A DNA stretch of 64,000 bases from Bacteroidales bacterium (GCA_017449525.1 JAFTFL010000018.1:62001-126000), one strand, 5' to 3'; positions 1 to 9,831 are shown, counted from the stretch's first letter. Notes: generated by a model not told the origin, from the letters alone. Numbers and translations: made by a program.

Positions 1-96
1 CTTGAGGCGCAAGGTTGATCACGATGTCAGAAGTCTGTCTCTCTGAAAAGCGAGGCAGACTTTTGGTTTTAAAACACGGAAACAAAGGTAATAGAC

Positions 97-333
97 TTGG
101 AAAACTTTTTCGTCATTCTGGTAGCCGCACTGGCAATATGTGCACTTGCCTTCTGTGGTTTGGGCATCAAAATGCTGGTAAGAAAACGAGGCGAATTCAA
201 ACGTCATTGCGCAAGCATGGACCCCTACACGGGCGAAGCGGGTGGCTGCGTTTGTGGACACCTCAAGACCTGCGAGAAAGCACATAAGTACCAGCCACTC
301 GAGGTCAACCAGAACCTCTTGGATGAATGCTGA
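97..333 (+). CDS. Small single-pass membrane protein with a cysteine-rich tail
   Basis: Predicted 78-residue protein that appears to start with TTG at 97, after an AAAGG run. Residues 3-28 form one hydrophobic segment (ILVAALAICALAFCGLGI), followed by a basic stretch (VRKRGEFKR) that should face the cytoplasm. The remaining 40 residues hold six cysteines, including a CVCG pair, a spacing that could bind metal or form disulfides. Short membrane proteins of this shape are common in Bacteroidota but have no assigned function that I know. It converges on the FKBP gene across a shared hairpin terminator. The start codon is the least certain part; the long overlapping frame from position 15 looks like a shadow. 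Confidence 0.6.
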   Translation: MENFFVILVAALAICALAFCGLGIKMLVRKRGEFKRHCASMDPYTGEAGGCVCGHLKTCEKAHKYQPLEVNQNLLDEC

Positions 334-451
334 ACAGCAGCACGTCCCACCTCCCCTTTCGCCAAAACAGGATTACTCCTACCCTGCACCCCAGGTAGAA
401 GAAAACTTCTACACACGAACGTTATCAGCAGAATCACAGACTTATAGAACA

Positions 452-486
452 ACGCGAGGGCACCACCAATGGTAGTGCCCTCGCGT
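452..486. terminator. Bidirectional hairpin terminator between convergent genes
   Basis: A perfect 12-bp inverted repeat (ACGCGAGGGCAC at 452-463, complement at 475-486) with an 11-nt loop that can pair further. It lies between the ends of the plus-strand small membrane gene and the minus-strand FKBP gene, so it probably serves both. Confidence 0.8.
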
Positions 487-515
487 CTTATTCGAAGGAT
501 AACCGCACCGAGCTG

Positions 516-1220
516 CTACTTCAGCTCATGCAGTTCCACCTCGTAAATCATCGTGGTGTACGGCGGAATATCGTCAGCGCCCGTCTCACCAAAAGCCAAC
601 TCATAGGGGAAATAGAACCGATAGAGACTTCCGGCATTCATCATGCACATGCCCTGCTGGAGCCCTGGAAACATGGGATTGCCAATAACATGCAACAGCG
701 AAGCACGGTTGCCGTAGGTCTGTTCTTGGATTTGTCCGTTGGTGAACATAGCCCGGAAGTCAAACACAGCCACATCGCCAATCTGTCCGTTACGCCCCTT
801 ACCTGTCCGCAGCACCTCATAATAGAAGCCTGCATTGGCACGCTTCACATTGGGGTTCGTACGCACCAATTCTGCGAAATAGTTACGCTCACGTTCCACA
901 GCAGTTGCCTGCTGGTTCTGACGTTTGCTATGCTCCTCCACAGCTAATTGAAGATTCAAAGCCGTCAGATAGCGTTCGTATTCAGCCTGAGAAAACGGTT
1001 GGGCTTCGCCCCGAAACGTAGCCACCATAGCACGCACGAAGGTGGCTGTATCAAAATGAAGTTCACTCTCCATCAACTGCATAGCGCGACTTTGTCCAAG
1101 CACCCAACTCATCGTGTCAAATGGTTCGCCAGCCACGTAGCTGGCCCTGGGATGCGACGGACGGCATGCAAAAACACAACACAGTACAAGAAGACTGGCT
1201 GCAAAAAAGACTCTTTTCAT
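516..1220 (-). CDS. FKBP-type peptidyl-prolyl cis-trans isomerase, lipoprotein
   Basis: A 234-residue lipoprotein. The signal peptide ends in a lipobox (VFAC, lipidated Cys at residue 19). Residues about 30-125 are a helical region like the N-terminal dimerisation part of Mip/FkpA proteins, and about 130-234 form the FKBP domain (GDVAVFDF, FPGLQQGM, the AFGETGADDIPPYTTMIYEVEL end). FKBPs catalyse proline isomerisation during protein folding; with lipidation this one should act in the periplasm or on a membrane. It lies 40 bp downstream of the arginine decarboxylase gene on the same strand and probably shares its transcript. Confidence 0.88.
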   Translation of the reverse strand: MKRVFFAASLLVLCCVFACRPSHPRASYVAGEPFDTMSWVLGQSRAMQLMESELHFDTATFVRAMVATFRGEAQPFSQAEYERYLTALNLQLAVEEHSKRQNQQATAVERERNYFAELVRTNPNVKRANAGFYYEVLRTGKGRNGQIGDVAVFDFRAMFTNGQIQEQTYGNRASLLHVIGNPMFPGLQQGMCMMNAGSLYRFYFPYELAFGETGADDIPPYTTMIYEVELHELK

Positions 1221-1260
1221 CGTAAACGTAGTGTTATTGGTTTAAAACGGAATGGCATTA

Positions 1261-2661
1261 TCAATAGCCCAGTATTTTAAGCATCGACTTATGGCTCTGC
1301 TCCTTGGCAAACAATTTGGTGGTATACTCTCCCTGCTCATCTTTATCAATGATGATGTGTTTGGGTGCAGGTATGAGGCAATGCTGAATGCCACCATAAC
1401 CGCCCAAACTCTCTTGGTACGCCCCCGTATGGAAGAAACCAATATAGAGTGGTTCATCCTTCTGCAACTTCGGCAGGAAGATGGCGTTGGCATGGGAGTC
1501 GGCATTGTAGAAGTCCTCACTATCGCACGTCAAACCGCCGAGAAAGACACGCTGATACTCGCAATCCCAATGGTTTATCGGCAGCATAATAAAGCGCTGA
1601 TTGATGCCCCACGTATCGGGCAGCGTAGTGATAAAAGACGAATCTATCATGTACCACAGCTCGCGGTCGTTCTGCTGTTTCTGGTCAAGAATAGAATAGA
1701 GTGTAGCACCGCTTTCGCCAACCGTGAACGACCCGAACTCGGTGAAGATATTGGGCTCCTCGACACCTCGGTTGGTGCAGATGGCCTTAATCTGCGCAAG
1801 TATCTCTTCAGCCATGTACTCGTACTCGTAGTTAGATGCCAAAGAGTTCTTGATGGGAAACCCACCCCCTATGTTGAGAGAATCCAACTCAGGACAGATT
1901 TGCTTCAAATCGCAGTAGACATTAACACACTTGGCCAACTCATTCCAGTAGTAGGCCGTATCGCGTATACCCGTATTGATAAAGAAATGAAGCATCTTGA
2001 AGATGAACTTCGAGTTGTCTCGAATAGCCTCTTCGTAGAAAGAAACTATGTCATGGTAACGGATGCCCAAACGAGAGGTGTAGAAGTCGAACTTGGGTTC
2101 CTCCTCTGAAGCAATACGGATGCCTATTTTCATCGGTACATCTGGATTGGACACAGCCTCGTCGAGCATTAGCATCTCGTGTTTATTATCGAGGATGGGC
2201 ACGATGTTGTGGAAACCATCAGCATAAAGAGCAGCAATGTTGTCAACGTACTGTTGGCGCTTAAATCCATTGGAAACAATGAAGATATTCTTATCAATCA
2301 TACCAGCTTCGTACAACTCTCGGACCAGATTTATATCGAAGGCGCTGGACGTCTCCAGATTGATATCGTTCTTCAAGGCCTCCTCCATGACAAAGGAAAA
2401 ATGAGAACTTTTGGTGCAATAGCAATAGTTATAGGTGCCCCTGTAGTCGGTCTTAGCTATGGCTACATTAAACAATCGCTTCGCACGCTGTATTTGACTG
2501 CTAATTTTAGGCAAGTATGTTATCTTGAGCGGCGTCCCATATTGTTTGATAATCTCCATGAGTGGAATTTCATGGAACAACAGCTCACCATTCTCAGTAC
2601 GAAACTCGTCCTGCGGAAACTCAAAGGTCTGATCGATCAGATCGTAATACTTATTTTTCAT
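1261..2661 (-). CDS. speA: Arginine decarboxylase, fold-type III PLP enzyme (short Bacteroidota form)
   Basis: A 466-residue PLP-dependent decarboxylase of the alanine-racemase-like fold. The PLP lysine is K84 in YCTKSSHFSF. A glycine-rich phosphate-binding loop (IGGGFP) lies near residue 265, and CDSEDFYN late in the protein supplies the second active-site cysteine region. The sequence closely follows the roughly 460-residue proteins called arginine decarboxylase in Cytophaga and Flavobacteria, shorter than the roughly 630-residue SpeA of Bacteroides and E. coli. It should convert arginine to agmatine at the start of polyamine synthesis. The exact substrate is inferred from family naming; a related diaminoacid decarboxylase activity is possible. 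It has its own promoter upstream. Confidence 0.82.
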   Translation of the reverse strand: MKNKYYDLIDQTFEFPQDEFRTENGELLFHEIPLMEIIKQYGTPLKITYLPKISSQIQRAKRLFNVAIAKTDYRGTYNYCYCTKSSHFSFVMEEALKNDINLETSSAFDINLVRELYEAGMIDKNIFIVSNGFKRQQYVDNIAALYADGFHNIVPILDNKHEMLMLDEAVSNPDVPMKIGIRIASEEEPKFDFYTSRLGIRYHDIVSFYEEAIRDNSKFIFKMLHFFINTGIRDTAYYWNELAKCVNVYCDLKQICPELDSLNIGGGFPIKNSLASNYEYEYMAEEILAQIKAICTNRGVEEPNIFTEFGSFTVGESGATLYSILDQKQQNDRELWYMIDSSFITTLPDTWGINQRFIMLPINHWDCEYQRVFLGGLTCDSEDFYNADSHANAIFLPKLQKDEPLYIGFFHTGAYQESLGGYGGIQHCLIPAPKHIIIDKDEQGEYTTKLFAKEQSHKSMLKILGY

Positions 2662-2680
2662 AGCACTTGAAGCTGATGTA

Positions 2681-2698
2681 GTATATTATAATAGGTGT
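2681..2698 (-). promoter_or_regulatory. AT-rich ACCTATTATAATATA leader motif upstream of the arginine decarboxylase
   Basis: Minus-strand ACACCTATTATAATATAC, ending about 20 nt before the start codon. One of at least seven copies of a similar motif in 5' untranslated regions of this window. Function unknown. Confidence 0.4.
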
Positions 2699-2782
2699 TT
2701 TTGTTTTCTCACTGCACATCTTCTTGCTCTCCGCACATGCATTACCGACGCACACTACTCCAATTTTCCTCTTTTTGCACAG

Positions 2783-2790
2783 CAAAAGTA
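2783..2790 (-). promoter_or_regulatory. Promoter -7 box for the arginine decarboxylase-FKBP operon
   Basis: Minus-strand TACTTTTG followed by C, matching the TAnnTTTG -7 element of Bacteroidota primary sigma promoters. It implies a leader of roughly 115 nt. The rest of the 2662-3014 gap is AT-rich, with no open frame worth keeping and no clear hairpin after the peptidase gene. Confidence 0.6.
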
Positions 2791-3014
2791 CAACAAATAA
2801 TCAACATAGCAGCACTTTACAGCACGCTGCATACGCCAACACAACCAGCATCCACGGATTCAATTTGCAAACAACTGAATTGCTACACCTTCGAAAATCC
2901 ACCACCATCCGACAGCCATCCAATAAAACAAATAAGAATAATCCAACTTAGTTAGTTTGCCACAAAAATAGACATCCAACAAAATTAAATCAAAGAAAAT
3001 AGACAAAAGAAAAA

Positions 3015-6000
3015 TCACCTCTTCACCATTCGACACACACACCGCTCACCGCCTTCCAACAAAACACGCACCATATAAATCCCTGCACATAGTCGAGAGC
3101 AATCAACCTGAACAAATGTCGAGTTAGGGCTCAACACATGCAAGCACTGGCCATAAAGGTTATACACCTCCAACTTCATAATACGTTCATCACATTGTAC
3201 TGCCACCCTTTCATCGACAGGGTTTGGCCAGAGAGATATATTTGTGAGAGCATCAAGTTCCTTCACTTCGACAGTAGATGGGTCAATGTGAATCCGTACT
3301 GAGTCGCGTGCTACACAACTACCCATACTACCCTCCACCCAAAACGATGTATCAGAATAAGGGTAGACCCATTGCTGATCACTCGCAAACCCATTCGACC
3401 ATCGATACCTCAAACCACCTTCAGCGGTCAACAATACGGGTTCGTCATACACATACCATTCACTTTCTTCAACCATAAGACGCACTTCCACACGAGGCAC
3501 AACCACCAAATACAGATGTAGTACATCCTGATTGACAGTATCCATGAGCGACCATTCGCCGATTGCAAGATTGGCAACGCTCAGATGATGCTCACCATAA
3601 TCCACAGATAGAGAACCTTCGCAGATGGTATCATACACGTATGAATGATTAATGACCGATTGCGGGAACACGACATCGTCTATCCAGGCGCAATCATATC
3701 CTTCGTCATCCGTACCATCCTTAGCATACTTAAAGGTGAATCGATGAGTACCAGCCGAAACAAAGAAGGAGACTCGCTGCCAATCCAATTCGCCGCTTCG
3801 CAACTCCTGAACTTCTTCATCAATAGCAAAACTAAAGACATCAAAGTCGCGCTCCGACGAGACCCTCCTCCAATAACTAATAGAATCATCCACCGATGAA
3901 GTCCAAACAATAGATAGTTCTGAAGACAAATTGTGCGCACTGCCTGCACTGACAGTATTCGACCTTGCACAAATCCGACCAGGAAACGAGGTACTATCTA
4001 TCACCCAACCCGTCGTATCTCTCAGCCAAAAATAGGAAGAAAACGAGGACGAGAAATCATCACCACGCTCACCCAAACGAATCCACAACGTGTCAACCAC
4101 GCAATGATTAGCCCATTCAATACGCGACAAGACAGGATAACGAATACCCCATGGAGCAGTTGGTAGAAGATGCAAGCGTAGCATTCTTTCAACTGTGCTG
4201 TCGGCAGACAAAAACGCAATGGAACTCGTATCAACATCAACCTGCACACTTGGGTCGGGGGAGACAAACCGCTGAGTGGCCATCACAAGGTCATCATGAC
4301 CCTGATTACAAATCGACAACCTAACCAACAAAGTACTATCCTCCAACAGACGATCTGCCACACCAACCACCTCGCACCGAGGATTCGCCGAAGCCACACT
4401 AAAAGAAAAATATTGTTCTACCTGTGTCTGTCCTACAGCACTGGAACGTACCAACAACCGGAGTGAAGACAAATCGGCCGAAACTGGCAGCACCCAAACA
4501 GCAAAGCACGAATCCAACCAAACACTGTCGTGCGCTGCCATCCCCACCGTGCGCAACACAGGTTTACCCAAAACAAAGCCATTGATGCCCATAACCCTGA
4601 GGTCTACTTGCACCGAATCACAGGCGCGGGTTCCCAAATTATCCAACCGACACGAAAAAGCAATCGTATCTCCCGAGACAACAGTACTCACGGGAAACAA
4701 CTGTGAGACAACCACATAGGGCTCCTCACTCGGAACGACATACATAGGAACAAACAACGGTCTGTAGTTCTGAGCCGATATTGCCAACTCGAGTACAATA
4801 GTATCATTGAGAGGCTCAAAGTAGAGTTGAGCCACACCGTCCTCGTTAGCATAAGCAGCAGCCACCAACGAATCACCATTGGAAGACGTAAGAGCCACAT
4901 AGGCATGCGGAACGGCACGCACTACCAGGGACGAATTGCCTAAGCTAAGCTTCGTTGGAGAACAACTAACCTGCATCTCCTTTGCTTGACCAAGCCACGG
5001 CCGTAAAGAGGGGTCTCCCAACAGGTGATAGACCTCCCAGTAGTACTGATGAAGATACGATTCCTGCATGGATTCAACCGCATAGTTGCCAGCATGAATC
5101 ATAGATCCCAAAGAGGTATTCCACTTCCCCAACGGCTCATCATGAGTGTGAAACAGCGCATCATACATACCCCTATTATTGGGATTATACGCCAAATCCA
5201 TACGTCCATACAAATGCTCGCGTGCGCCAACGGTCCACACAAAGTCCTCATCAAAGTAGGAATAGGTTGAAGCGCCAATATAACCCACTGCTCCTGCATA
5301 ATCTCCTCTGCGCATAGCCACCTCACCCAGACAGTCGCGACCATGAAACTTGGCCGTATGGCAACAGTTGGCCACCATTACACTCATCTTATAGCGATTA
5401 CCCATCTGGGCGGCCTGATTGAGCGTGAGCGCGGGCAAATTGGCATTTGGATTTCCTTCCCATACCTGAACCTCTCCATGTCCTGAGTAGTTGACCCAAC
5501 CCTGTCCTTGATTGAACAAGGTGCGCATACGTACTTGGCTCTGTGCCGTGGCCGAATTACCTGTAACGACTACGCCCGATGGTGCGTAGGTATACAGGTT
5601 CTTGAAGTACGAAACCGATGAAAAACGATTGGCCGCATTGATATAGTGCAGTGCCGCATAGTCCATAGAGGGATCGCAGCACGAAAAGCCACCGTCAAAC
5701 TCGTCATCTACACCACCGTCAACGCCCGAAATCAACGTTGCACTCGACAAGTAGGACGGGTCAGGGAAGGCGTACTGCTCATACATCAGTATCTTTTCAA
5801 GTTGAGGGAGCAACTCATCGGCCGTTTGCGCTGACAAACGTCCATAGAAGCAATCAGGCAGATAGTCGCCAGGGGTCCAGGTGGCATAATACAGGTCGGT
5901 GTAGTAACGGTTGTCGATTTGAGAGGGACCGCCCCATGCGAGACGACTCCTAAAGGAAGGAATTTGCTCATGGTCTCCCACCAAAAGAAGGTAGGTTGGT

Positions 6001-6920
6001 GCTGGGGAACTCGGAGTTGCATCCGTATAAGTGCGTCGAATAAGCGCCGCAATAGTTGATGTGTCTGCAGGGATGCCCCCATCTCCCACATAAACGACAT
6101 CGACCTTGTACCCCAAGCGACGTTTCCATGCCATAAAGTCGTCCAGCAGACCACGAAATATACTGTGTGCCACAAGCATGTATCGCACTGGAGCACCTTC
6201 CCTGACGGACTTAGCACGCAGCGTTGAAATCCCATCCGCCGGCAACACATCGGAGAATGCTTTCGAGTAATGCAATTCCTGTAGTCGGCTCGTAGCCTCA
6301 ACGTCCACATTCTCTAAAACCAAGCTACATTTCAACCACTTGCAAACAATCGCACATTTTGTTTTCGGATTGTAATGTACTGGGATAAAAGTCACCAATG
6401 CCAAGTTCTGGTTCCGTGCAATACCAAGAGGACGTACTGATACTGGGCTGTAGTCATCTGCATTGAAACCAGAATAATACGCCGAATCTAAAACGAACCG
6501 AAAGTCTCGTTTGCCTGTCTTGCGGCGCGGAGGTTGTTTCGGCAACCACTGCAACATTTGGTCATCAAATTCAATAGTATCGTACTCTACACCGATAATC
6601 TGAACACGCAAATTGGAGCAGAGTGCCACAGGAAGATACTTTGATATTGCAAGCTGTACAGGGTGTCCCACTTCGCCCGAAACCGAGAAACCACTCATGC
6701 GAGGCACCACATACGCTGAGCCTCGAACCATCATCGTATCAAAACACAGCTCTTCCGCCTTGAAATTCAAAACAACTGAATCTATCTGCGAGGATAGAAC
6801 ATCTACATGCTGATTACCTCCTTGCACACCAACCACGCTCAACAAAGCAAGAATCACAATGGTTACAGACAACCATCTGTTACTTGCGCGTAGCAGTCCT
6901 TTTTGCACCCATCTCTTCAT
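3015..6920 (-). CDS. Gingipain-like C25 cysteine peptidase with T9SS type A sorting domain
   Basis: About 1,301 residues from the ATG at 6920, which overlaps the upstream pseudouridine synthase stop as ATGA. An earlier in-frame ATG at 6941 would add seven residues. The order is: signal peptide (hydrophobic core VTIVILALLSVVGV), a long pro/beta region, a C25 catalytic domain with the general-base His in NYSGHGE (about residue 481) and the nucleophile in ANCCH (about 519-520), a GDPSLRPWLG strand and Ig-like region as in gingipains, further beta domains, and a C-terminal T9SS type A domain (SLWPNPVDE, YNLYGQ, GIYMVRV). It should cross the outer membrane by the T9SS and act as a surface or secreted protease. 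The PorU sortase belongs to the same family, but the catalytic-domain ending looks more like a gingipain. Cleavage specificity cannot be read. Confidence 0.87.
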   Translation of the reverse strand: MKRWVQKGLLRASNRWLSVTIVILALLSVVGVQGGNQHVDVLSSQIDSVVLNFKAEELCFDTMMVRGSAYVVPRMSGFSVSGEVGHPVQLAISKYLPVALCSNLRVQIIGVEYDTIEFDDQMLQWLPKQPPRRKTGKRDFRFVLDSAYYSGFNADDYSPVSVRPLGIARNQNLALVTFIPVHYNPKTKCAIVCKWLKCSLVLENVDVEATSRLQELHYSKAFSDVLPADGISTLRAKSVREGAPVRYMLVAHSIFRGLLDDFMAWKRRLGYKVDVVYVGDGGIPADTSTIAALIRRTYTDATPSSPAPTYLLLVGDHEQIPSFRSRLAWGGPSQIDNRYYTDLYYATWTPGDYLPDCFYGRLSAQTADELLPQLEKILMYEQYAFPDPSYLSSATLISGVDGGVDDEFDGGFSCCDPSMDYAALHYINAANRFSSVSYFKNLYTYAPSGVVVTGNSATAQSQVRMRTLFNQGQGWVNYSGHGEVQVWEGNPNANLPALTLNQAAQMGNRYKMSVMVANCCHTAKFHGRDCLGEVAMRRGDYAGAVGYIGASTYSYFDEDFVWTVGAREHLYGRMDLAYNPNNRGMYDALFHTHDEPLGKWNTSLGSMIHAGNYAVESMQESYLHQYYWEVYHLLGDPSLRPWLGQAKEMQVSCSPTKLSLGNSSLVVRAVPHAYVALTSSNGDSLVAAAYANEDGVAQLYFEPLNDTIVLELAISAQNYRPLFVPMYVVPSEEPYVVVSQLFPVSTVVSGDTIAFSCRLDNLGTRACDSVQVDLRVMGINGFVLGKPVLRTVGMAAHDSVWLDSCFAVWVLPVSADLSSLRLLVRSSAVGQTQVEQYFSFSVASANPRCEVVGVADRLLEDSTLLVRLSICNQGHDDLVMATQRFVSPDPSVQVDVDTSSIAFLSADSTVERMLRLHLLPTAPWGIRYPVLSRIEWANHCVVDTLWIRLGERGDDFSSSFSSYFWLRDTTGWVIDSTSFPGRICARSNTVSAGSAHNLSSELSIVWTSSVDDSISYWRRVSSERDFDVFSFAIDEEVQELRSGELDWQRVSFFVSAGTHRFTFKYAKDGTDDEGYDCAWIDDVVFPQSVINHSYVYDTICEGSLSVDYGEHHLSVANLAIGEWSLMDTVNQDVLHLYLVVVPRVEVRLMVEESEWYVYDEPVLLTAEGGLRYRWSNGFASDQQWVYPYSDTSFWVEGSMGSCVARDSVRIHIDPSTVEVKELDALTNISLWPNPVDERVAVQCDERIMKLEVYNLYGQCLHVLSPNSTFVQVDCSRLCAGIYMVRVLLEGGERCVCRMVKR

Positions 6921-7627
6921 GGCATTCCTTTTTGTATGCACTGCATATCGCGGAAATCATCCCAAACTGGATCATTCGGTAGAGGTGCCTCGACCGAAAT
7001 AAAACCGTGGCTCACTGGATGCTCAAAAGAGATGCAGCGAGAATGCAGCGAAATACCTGCATCGGGATTGGAACGAGTTGCACCATATTTGAGGTCGCCT
7101 TTGATTACACACCCCATGTGAGATAGTTGTGCTCTAATCTGATGATGACGACCTGTGTGGAGGTGCACCTCTATCAAATAATAACCACCACGACTTTGAC
7201 CTCGCAGCATATAATCCAACGAAGCCTCTTTAGCGCCCGCCGTATGCGGAGCGACAATATACGACTTGTTCTGCTTCGGATTGCGCAAAAGCCAGTCATC
7301 AAGAAGGCCACTGTCTTCTGGCGGACGCTGCTTCGATAACGCCCAATATGTCTTGTTGACAAGACGCTCTTTCACCCGAGCATTCATTCGAGAAAGGGCC
7401 TTACTGGTCTTTGCAAATACAACCACACCACTCACAGGCCGATCCAACCTGTGAATAACCCCACAGAACACATTACCAGGCTTGTGTTCCCGTTCCTTAA
7501 GAAAATTCTTTAGGAGCTCTTGCAGACACGCATCCCCAGTCTCATCAGACTGAACAATCTGACCCGACCGCTTATTAAGCAGCAGCAAGTGATTGTCTTC
7601 GTATAGTATCTGCTCGGCAAGATTCAT
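6917..7627 (-). CDS. RluA-family RNA pseudouridine synthase
   Basis: A 236-residue protein with the RluA signature HRLDRPVSGVVVFAKT, whose Asp62 is the catalytic nucleophile that attacks the target uridine. GRHHQIRAQL is the second conserved block. No S4 domain is present, so it resembles the compact RluA/RluC-like enzymes. The target (23S rRNA or tRNA position) cannot be told from sequence. It lies 9 bp after psd on the same strand and is translationally coupled to the C25 peptidase gene through ATGA. Confidence 0.88.
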   Translation of the reverse strand: MNLAEQILYEDNHLLLLNKRSGQIVQSDETGDACLQELLKNFLKEREHKPGNVFCGVIHRLDRPVSGVVVFAKTSKALSRMNARVKERLVNKTYWALSKQRPPEDSGLLDDWLLRNPKQNKSYIVAPHTAGAKEASLDYMLRGQSRGGYYLIEVHLHTGRHHQIRAQLSHMGCVIKGDLKYGATRSNPDAGISLHSRCISFEHPVSHGFISVEAPLPNDPVWDDFRDMQCIQKGMP

Positions 7628-7636
7628 GGAGTTTCT

Positions 7637-8344
7637 TTACTTCAACGGTTCTTGCGATGACGGCAAGATACAAAGGGGGGTTATTCCATTTCGAACCACA
7701 TCTTGCAATCCTACCAAAATTTCGGTATCTTTTGGAACAAACAAATCAACCCGAGAGCCGAACTTAATAAAGCCCATCTCCTGATTTTGTTCCACAGCCT
7801 CACCCTCATGGGCATAGCACACAATGCGGCGAGCCATCACACCAGCAACCTGGCGCAGAAGGATGTGTTCACCTGATGCCAAACGCATTCCGATGGACGA
7901 CCGTTCATTCATTGAGGATGACTTCGGATGCGATGCAACAAAATAGTTTCCTTTGTGATACTTCACATATTCAACCTTGCCTGCAATCGGGTAACGATTT
8001 ACATGTACATCGGTGCCATACATAAACACCGAAATCTGAAGACATTCGCAATTGAGATACTCCTTTTCAAACACCTCCTCAATGGCACATATCGTACCAT
8101 CGGCTGGAGAAATCAGCCGTGTGCCATCATGTGTAAACACGCGGTTAGGTATGCGAAAGAAGTACATTAGGAACAGCCATACAAACACAAGAAGTGTAAC
8201 AAACAAGTAGTGAAAGAACGTCCAGTAACTGACACATACAAGCATGAGCCCAACAAGAACCATAATGGACCCAGCCGTCCAAAGCAGTAGTTTACGTCCT
8301 TCTTTATGGATATACATAACAGGCAGATTATTTAAAGTGAACAC
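7637..8344 (-). CDS. psd: Phosphatidylserine decarboxylase proenzyme
   Basis: A 235-residue proenzyme of the short PSD class. Two transmembrane segments (residues about 20-62) precede the catalytic part. The self-cleavage site is the Gly-Ser of GFIKFGSRVDLFVP (Gly196/Ser197), which leaves the pyruvoyl group on the small subunit. It decarboxylates phosphatidylserine to phosphatidylethanolamine at the inner membrane. The gene starts 6 bp after cdsA, so two steps of phospholipid synthesis sit together. A later ATG at residue 10 is an alternative start. Confidence 0.9.
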   Translation of the reverse strand: MFTLNNLPVMYIHKEGRKLLLWTAGSIMVLVGLMLVCVSYWTFFHYLFVTLLVFVWLFLMYFFRIPNRVFTHDGTRLISPADGTICAIEEVFEKEYLNCECLQISVFMYGTDVHVNRYPIAGKVEYVKYHKGNYFVASHPKSSSMNERSSIGMRLASGEHILLRQVAGVMARRIVCYAHEGEAVEQNQEMGFIKFGSRVDLFVPKDTEILVGLQDVVRNGITPLCILPSSQEPLK

Positions 8345-8350
8345 ATAATT

Positions 8351-9205
8351 CTATAATACATCCAGGAGCCAAATCAATAACACAAACGGCGTTACCATCA
8401 GCATGCTGTCAAATCGGTCTAACACACCACCGTGCCCAGGCATAATACGGCCAGTATCCTTAATACCAAGACTACGCTTAAACATAGATTCTACAAGGTC
8501 TCCCAATGTAGCCACCACACTGCATATCAATCCAAGTAGCACCCATTGTCCGCTATAACTGCAGATTTCAAAATAATTTTCAATAAAGAAAGCAGCCACC
8601 ATACAGAACAGCACACCGCCCAGAGTGCCCTCCCAAGTTTTGTTGGGAGAGTGGCGCTCCCACATGCGATGCTTACCAAAGAGCATCCCTGTCAGGTAGG
8701 CAAATGAGTCGTTCACCCACACCAATACAAATGCGAACATTAGCATATCCCTATCATTATCGACCAAGAAAAACATCGATAGAAAAGGAATCACAATCCA
8801 AAGTGCAGAAACAGCCGTATATCCTATCACCTCGAACGGCCTCTCACCCTTGCGCCATAACTGCAGAATCAGCAGTACTGCGAAAAATGGACCGAGCAAG
8901 AAAAGCGTTTCTCCCAATACTTTCACTTCTGAGAAACCGTTGAACAAGAGGCCATACGTCATAAAGAAAACGACTGCCACAACATATCCCCACGACTCTA
9001 CAACCTTCACCCCATGCTTTTTCAGATTACCATAGTATTCATGCAAACCCACTACACAAAGCGTCATCAACACCACAAAGGTGTAGCACCTACTTCTCCA
9101 GAAGTCTCCCGTCCATTTTGAGAGATAAATCATGCTCACGATGAGTGCCACATAGACGATGCCACTAAGGCTGCGGATCAACAATGTCTTTAGCTTACCA
9201 TTCAT
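8351..9205 (-). CDS. cdsA: Phosphatidate cytidylyltransferase
   Basis: A 284-residue polytopic membrane protein with about seven or eight hydrophobic segments. The C-terminal CDP-diglyceride synthase signature is present: GDLVESMFKR, GIKDTGRIMPGHGGVLDRFDS. It makes CDP-diacylglycerol from phosphatidate and CTP, the precursor of phosphatidylserine and acidic phospholipids. It sits between the LUD gene and psd in the ftsH operon, an order familiar in Bacteroidota. Confidence 0.93.
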   Translation of the reverse strand: MNGKLKTLLIRSLSGIVYVALIVSMIYLSKWTGDFWRSRCYTFVVLMTLCVVGLHEYYGNLKKHGVKVVESWGYVVAVVFFMTYGLLFNGFSEVKVLGETLFLLGPFFAVLLILQLWRKGERPFEVIGYTAVSALWIVIPFLSMFFLVDNDRDMLMFAFVLVWVNDSFAYLTGMLFGKHRMWERHSPNKTWEGTLGGVLFCMVAAFFIENYFEICSYSGQWVLLGLICSVVATLGDLVESMFKRSLGIKDTGRIMPGHGGVLDRFDSMLMVTPFVLLIWLLDVL

Positions 9206-9231
9206 ATCAGTTCTTGTTCAACACTCGCTCT

Positions 9232-9831
9232 TTATTGGTCTTCTACCAGCAAAAGATGCAAGCGATACCCGTGGGAGTTAAACGGGCGCATACCTGGGGT
9301 TAGCACAAGCAATTGTTCAGCTGTCCGTCCAGCAGAATCCTCTCCGACGCCGCTTTGCAACGACTCAACTACTTGCGACGTAAATCCTAAAACAATCAAT
9401 GTGTGCGGAAATACACGCATTAGACTTTGCCTATTGGCTGCAGAGTCCTCTATCACAATACTACCATTCCAGGCTATCAACTTTGAGCAAAGAGTAATAC
9501 CAGTTTCACATCGCAGGCTTTCATCTGATCTTTCCATCAACTGAAAGCCTATGTTGGTTATGTAGCGAGCAAGATTGTCATTAAAGCAGACAAGCGCATC
9601 TGAGTGCTTGTCTCCCATAAAACCGTACAATCCCGAACGAATGTCGTCTTCATTGGTACAATAAATCATGCTACCACCCCTCCCCGTAAAAGACTTGGCA
9701 AAAGCAACACTCACATCATCATCTTCCACATCAAAAGGCCTGTGGACAAAATGTACATGCTCATCAAGATGCTTAGGTATAGCCTGCGCTATATCCGCCA
9801 ACATTCTATCTCTTACATTCCGATTCGACAT
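9232..9831 (-). CDS. LUD domain protein (LutC/YkgG-like)
   Basis: A 199-residue soluble protein filling the LUD (lactate utilisation) fold, with conserved IAWNGSIVIEDSAANRQ and HTLIVLGF strands and a Tyr/His-rich C-terminus. LutC proteins take part in lactate oxidation, but in Bacteroidota this solo copy sits between ftsH and cdsA, away from lutA/lutB, and its role is not known. No partner Fe-S genes occur in the window, so a lactate role should not be assumed. Confidence 0.8.
   Translation of the reverse strand: MSNRNVRDRMLADIAQAIPKHLDEHVHFVHRPFDVEDDDVSVAFAKSFTGRGGSMIYCTNEDDIRSGLYGFMGDKHSDALVCFNDNLARYITNIGFQLMERSDESLRCETGITLCSKLIAWNGSIVIEDSAANRQSLMRVFPHTLIVLGFTSQVVESLQSGVGEDSAGRTAEQLLVLTPGMRPFNSHGYRLHLLLVEDQ

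Noticed and set aside
3015..6920. C25 protein as the T9SS sortase PorU
   Set aside because: The catalytic-domain end and following Ig-like region look like gingipains, and no other T9SS core genes are near. Not fully excluded.
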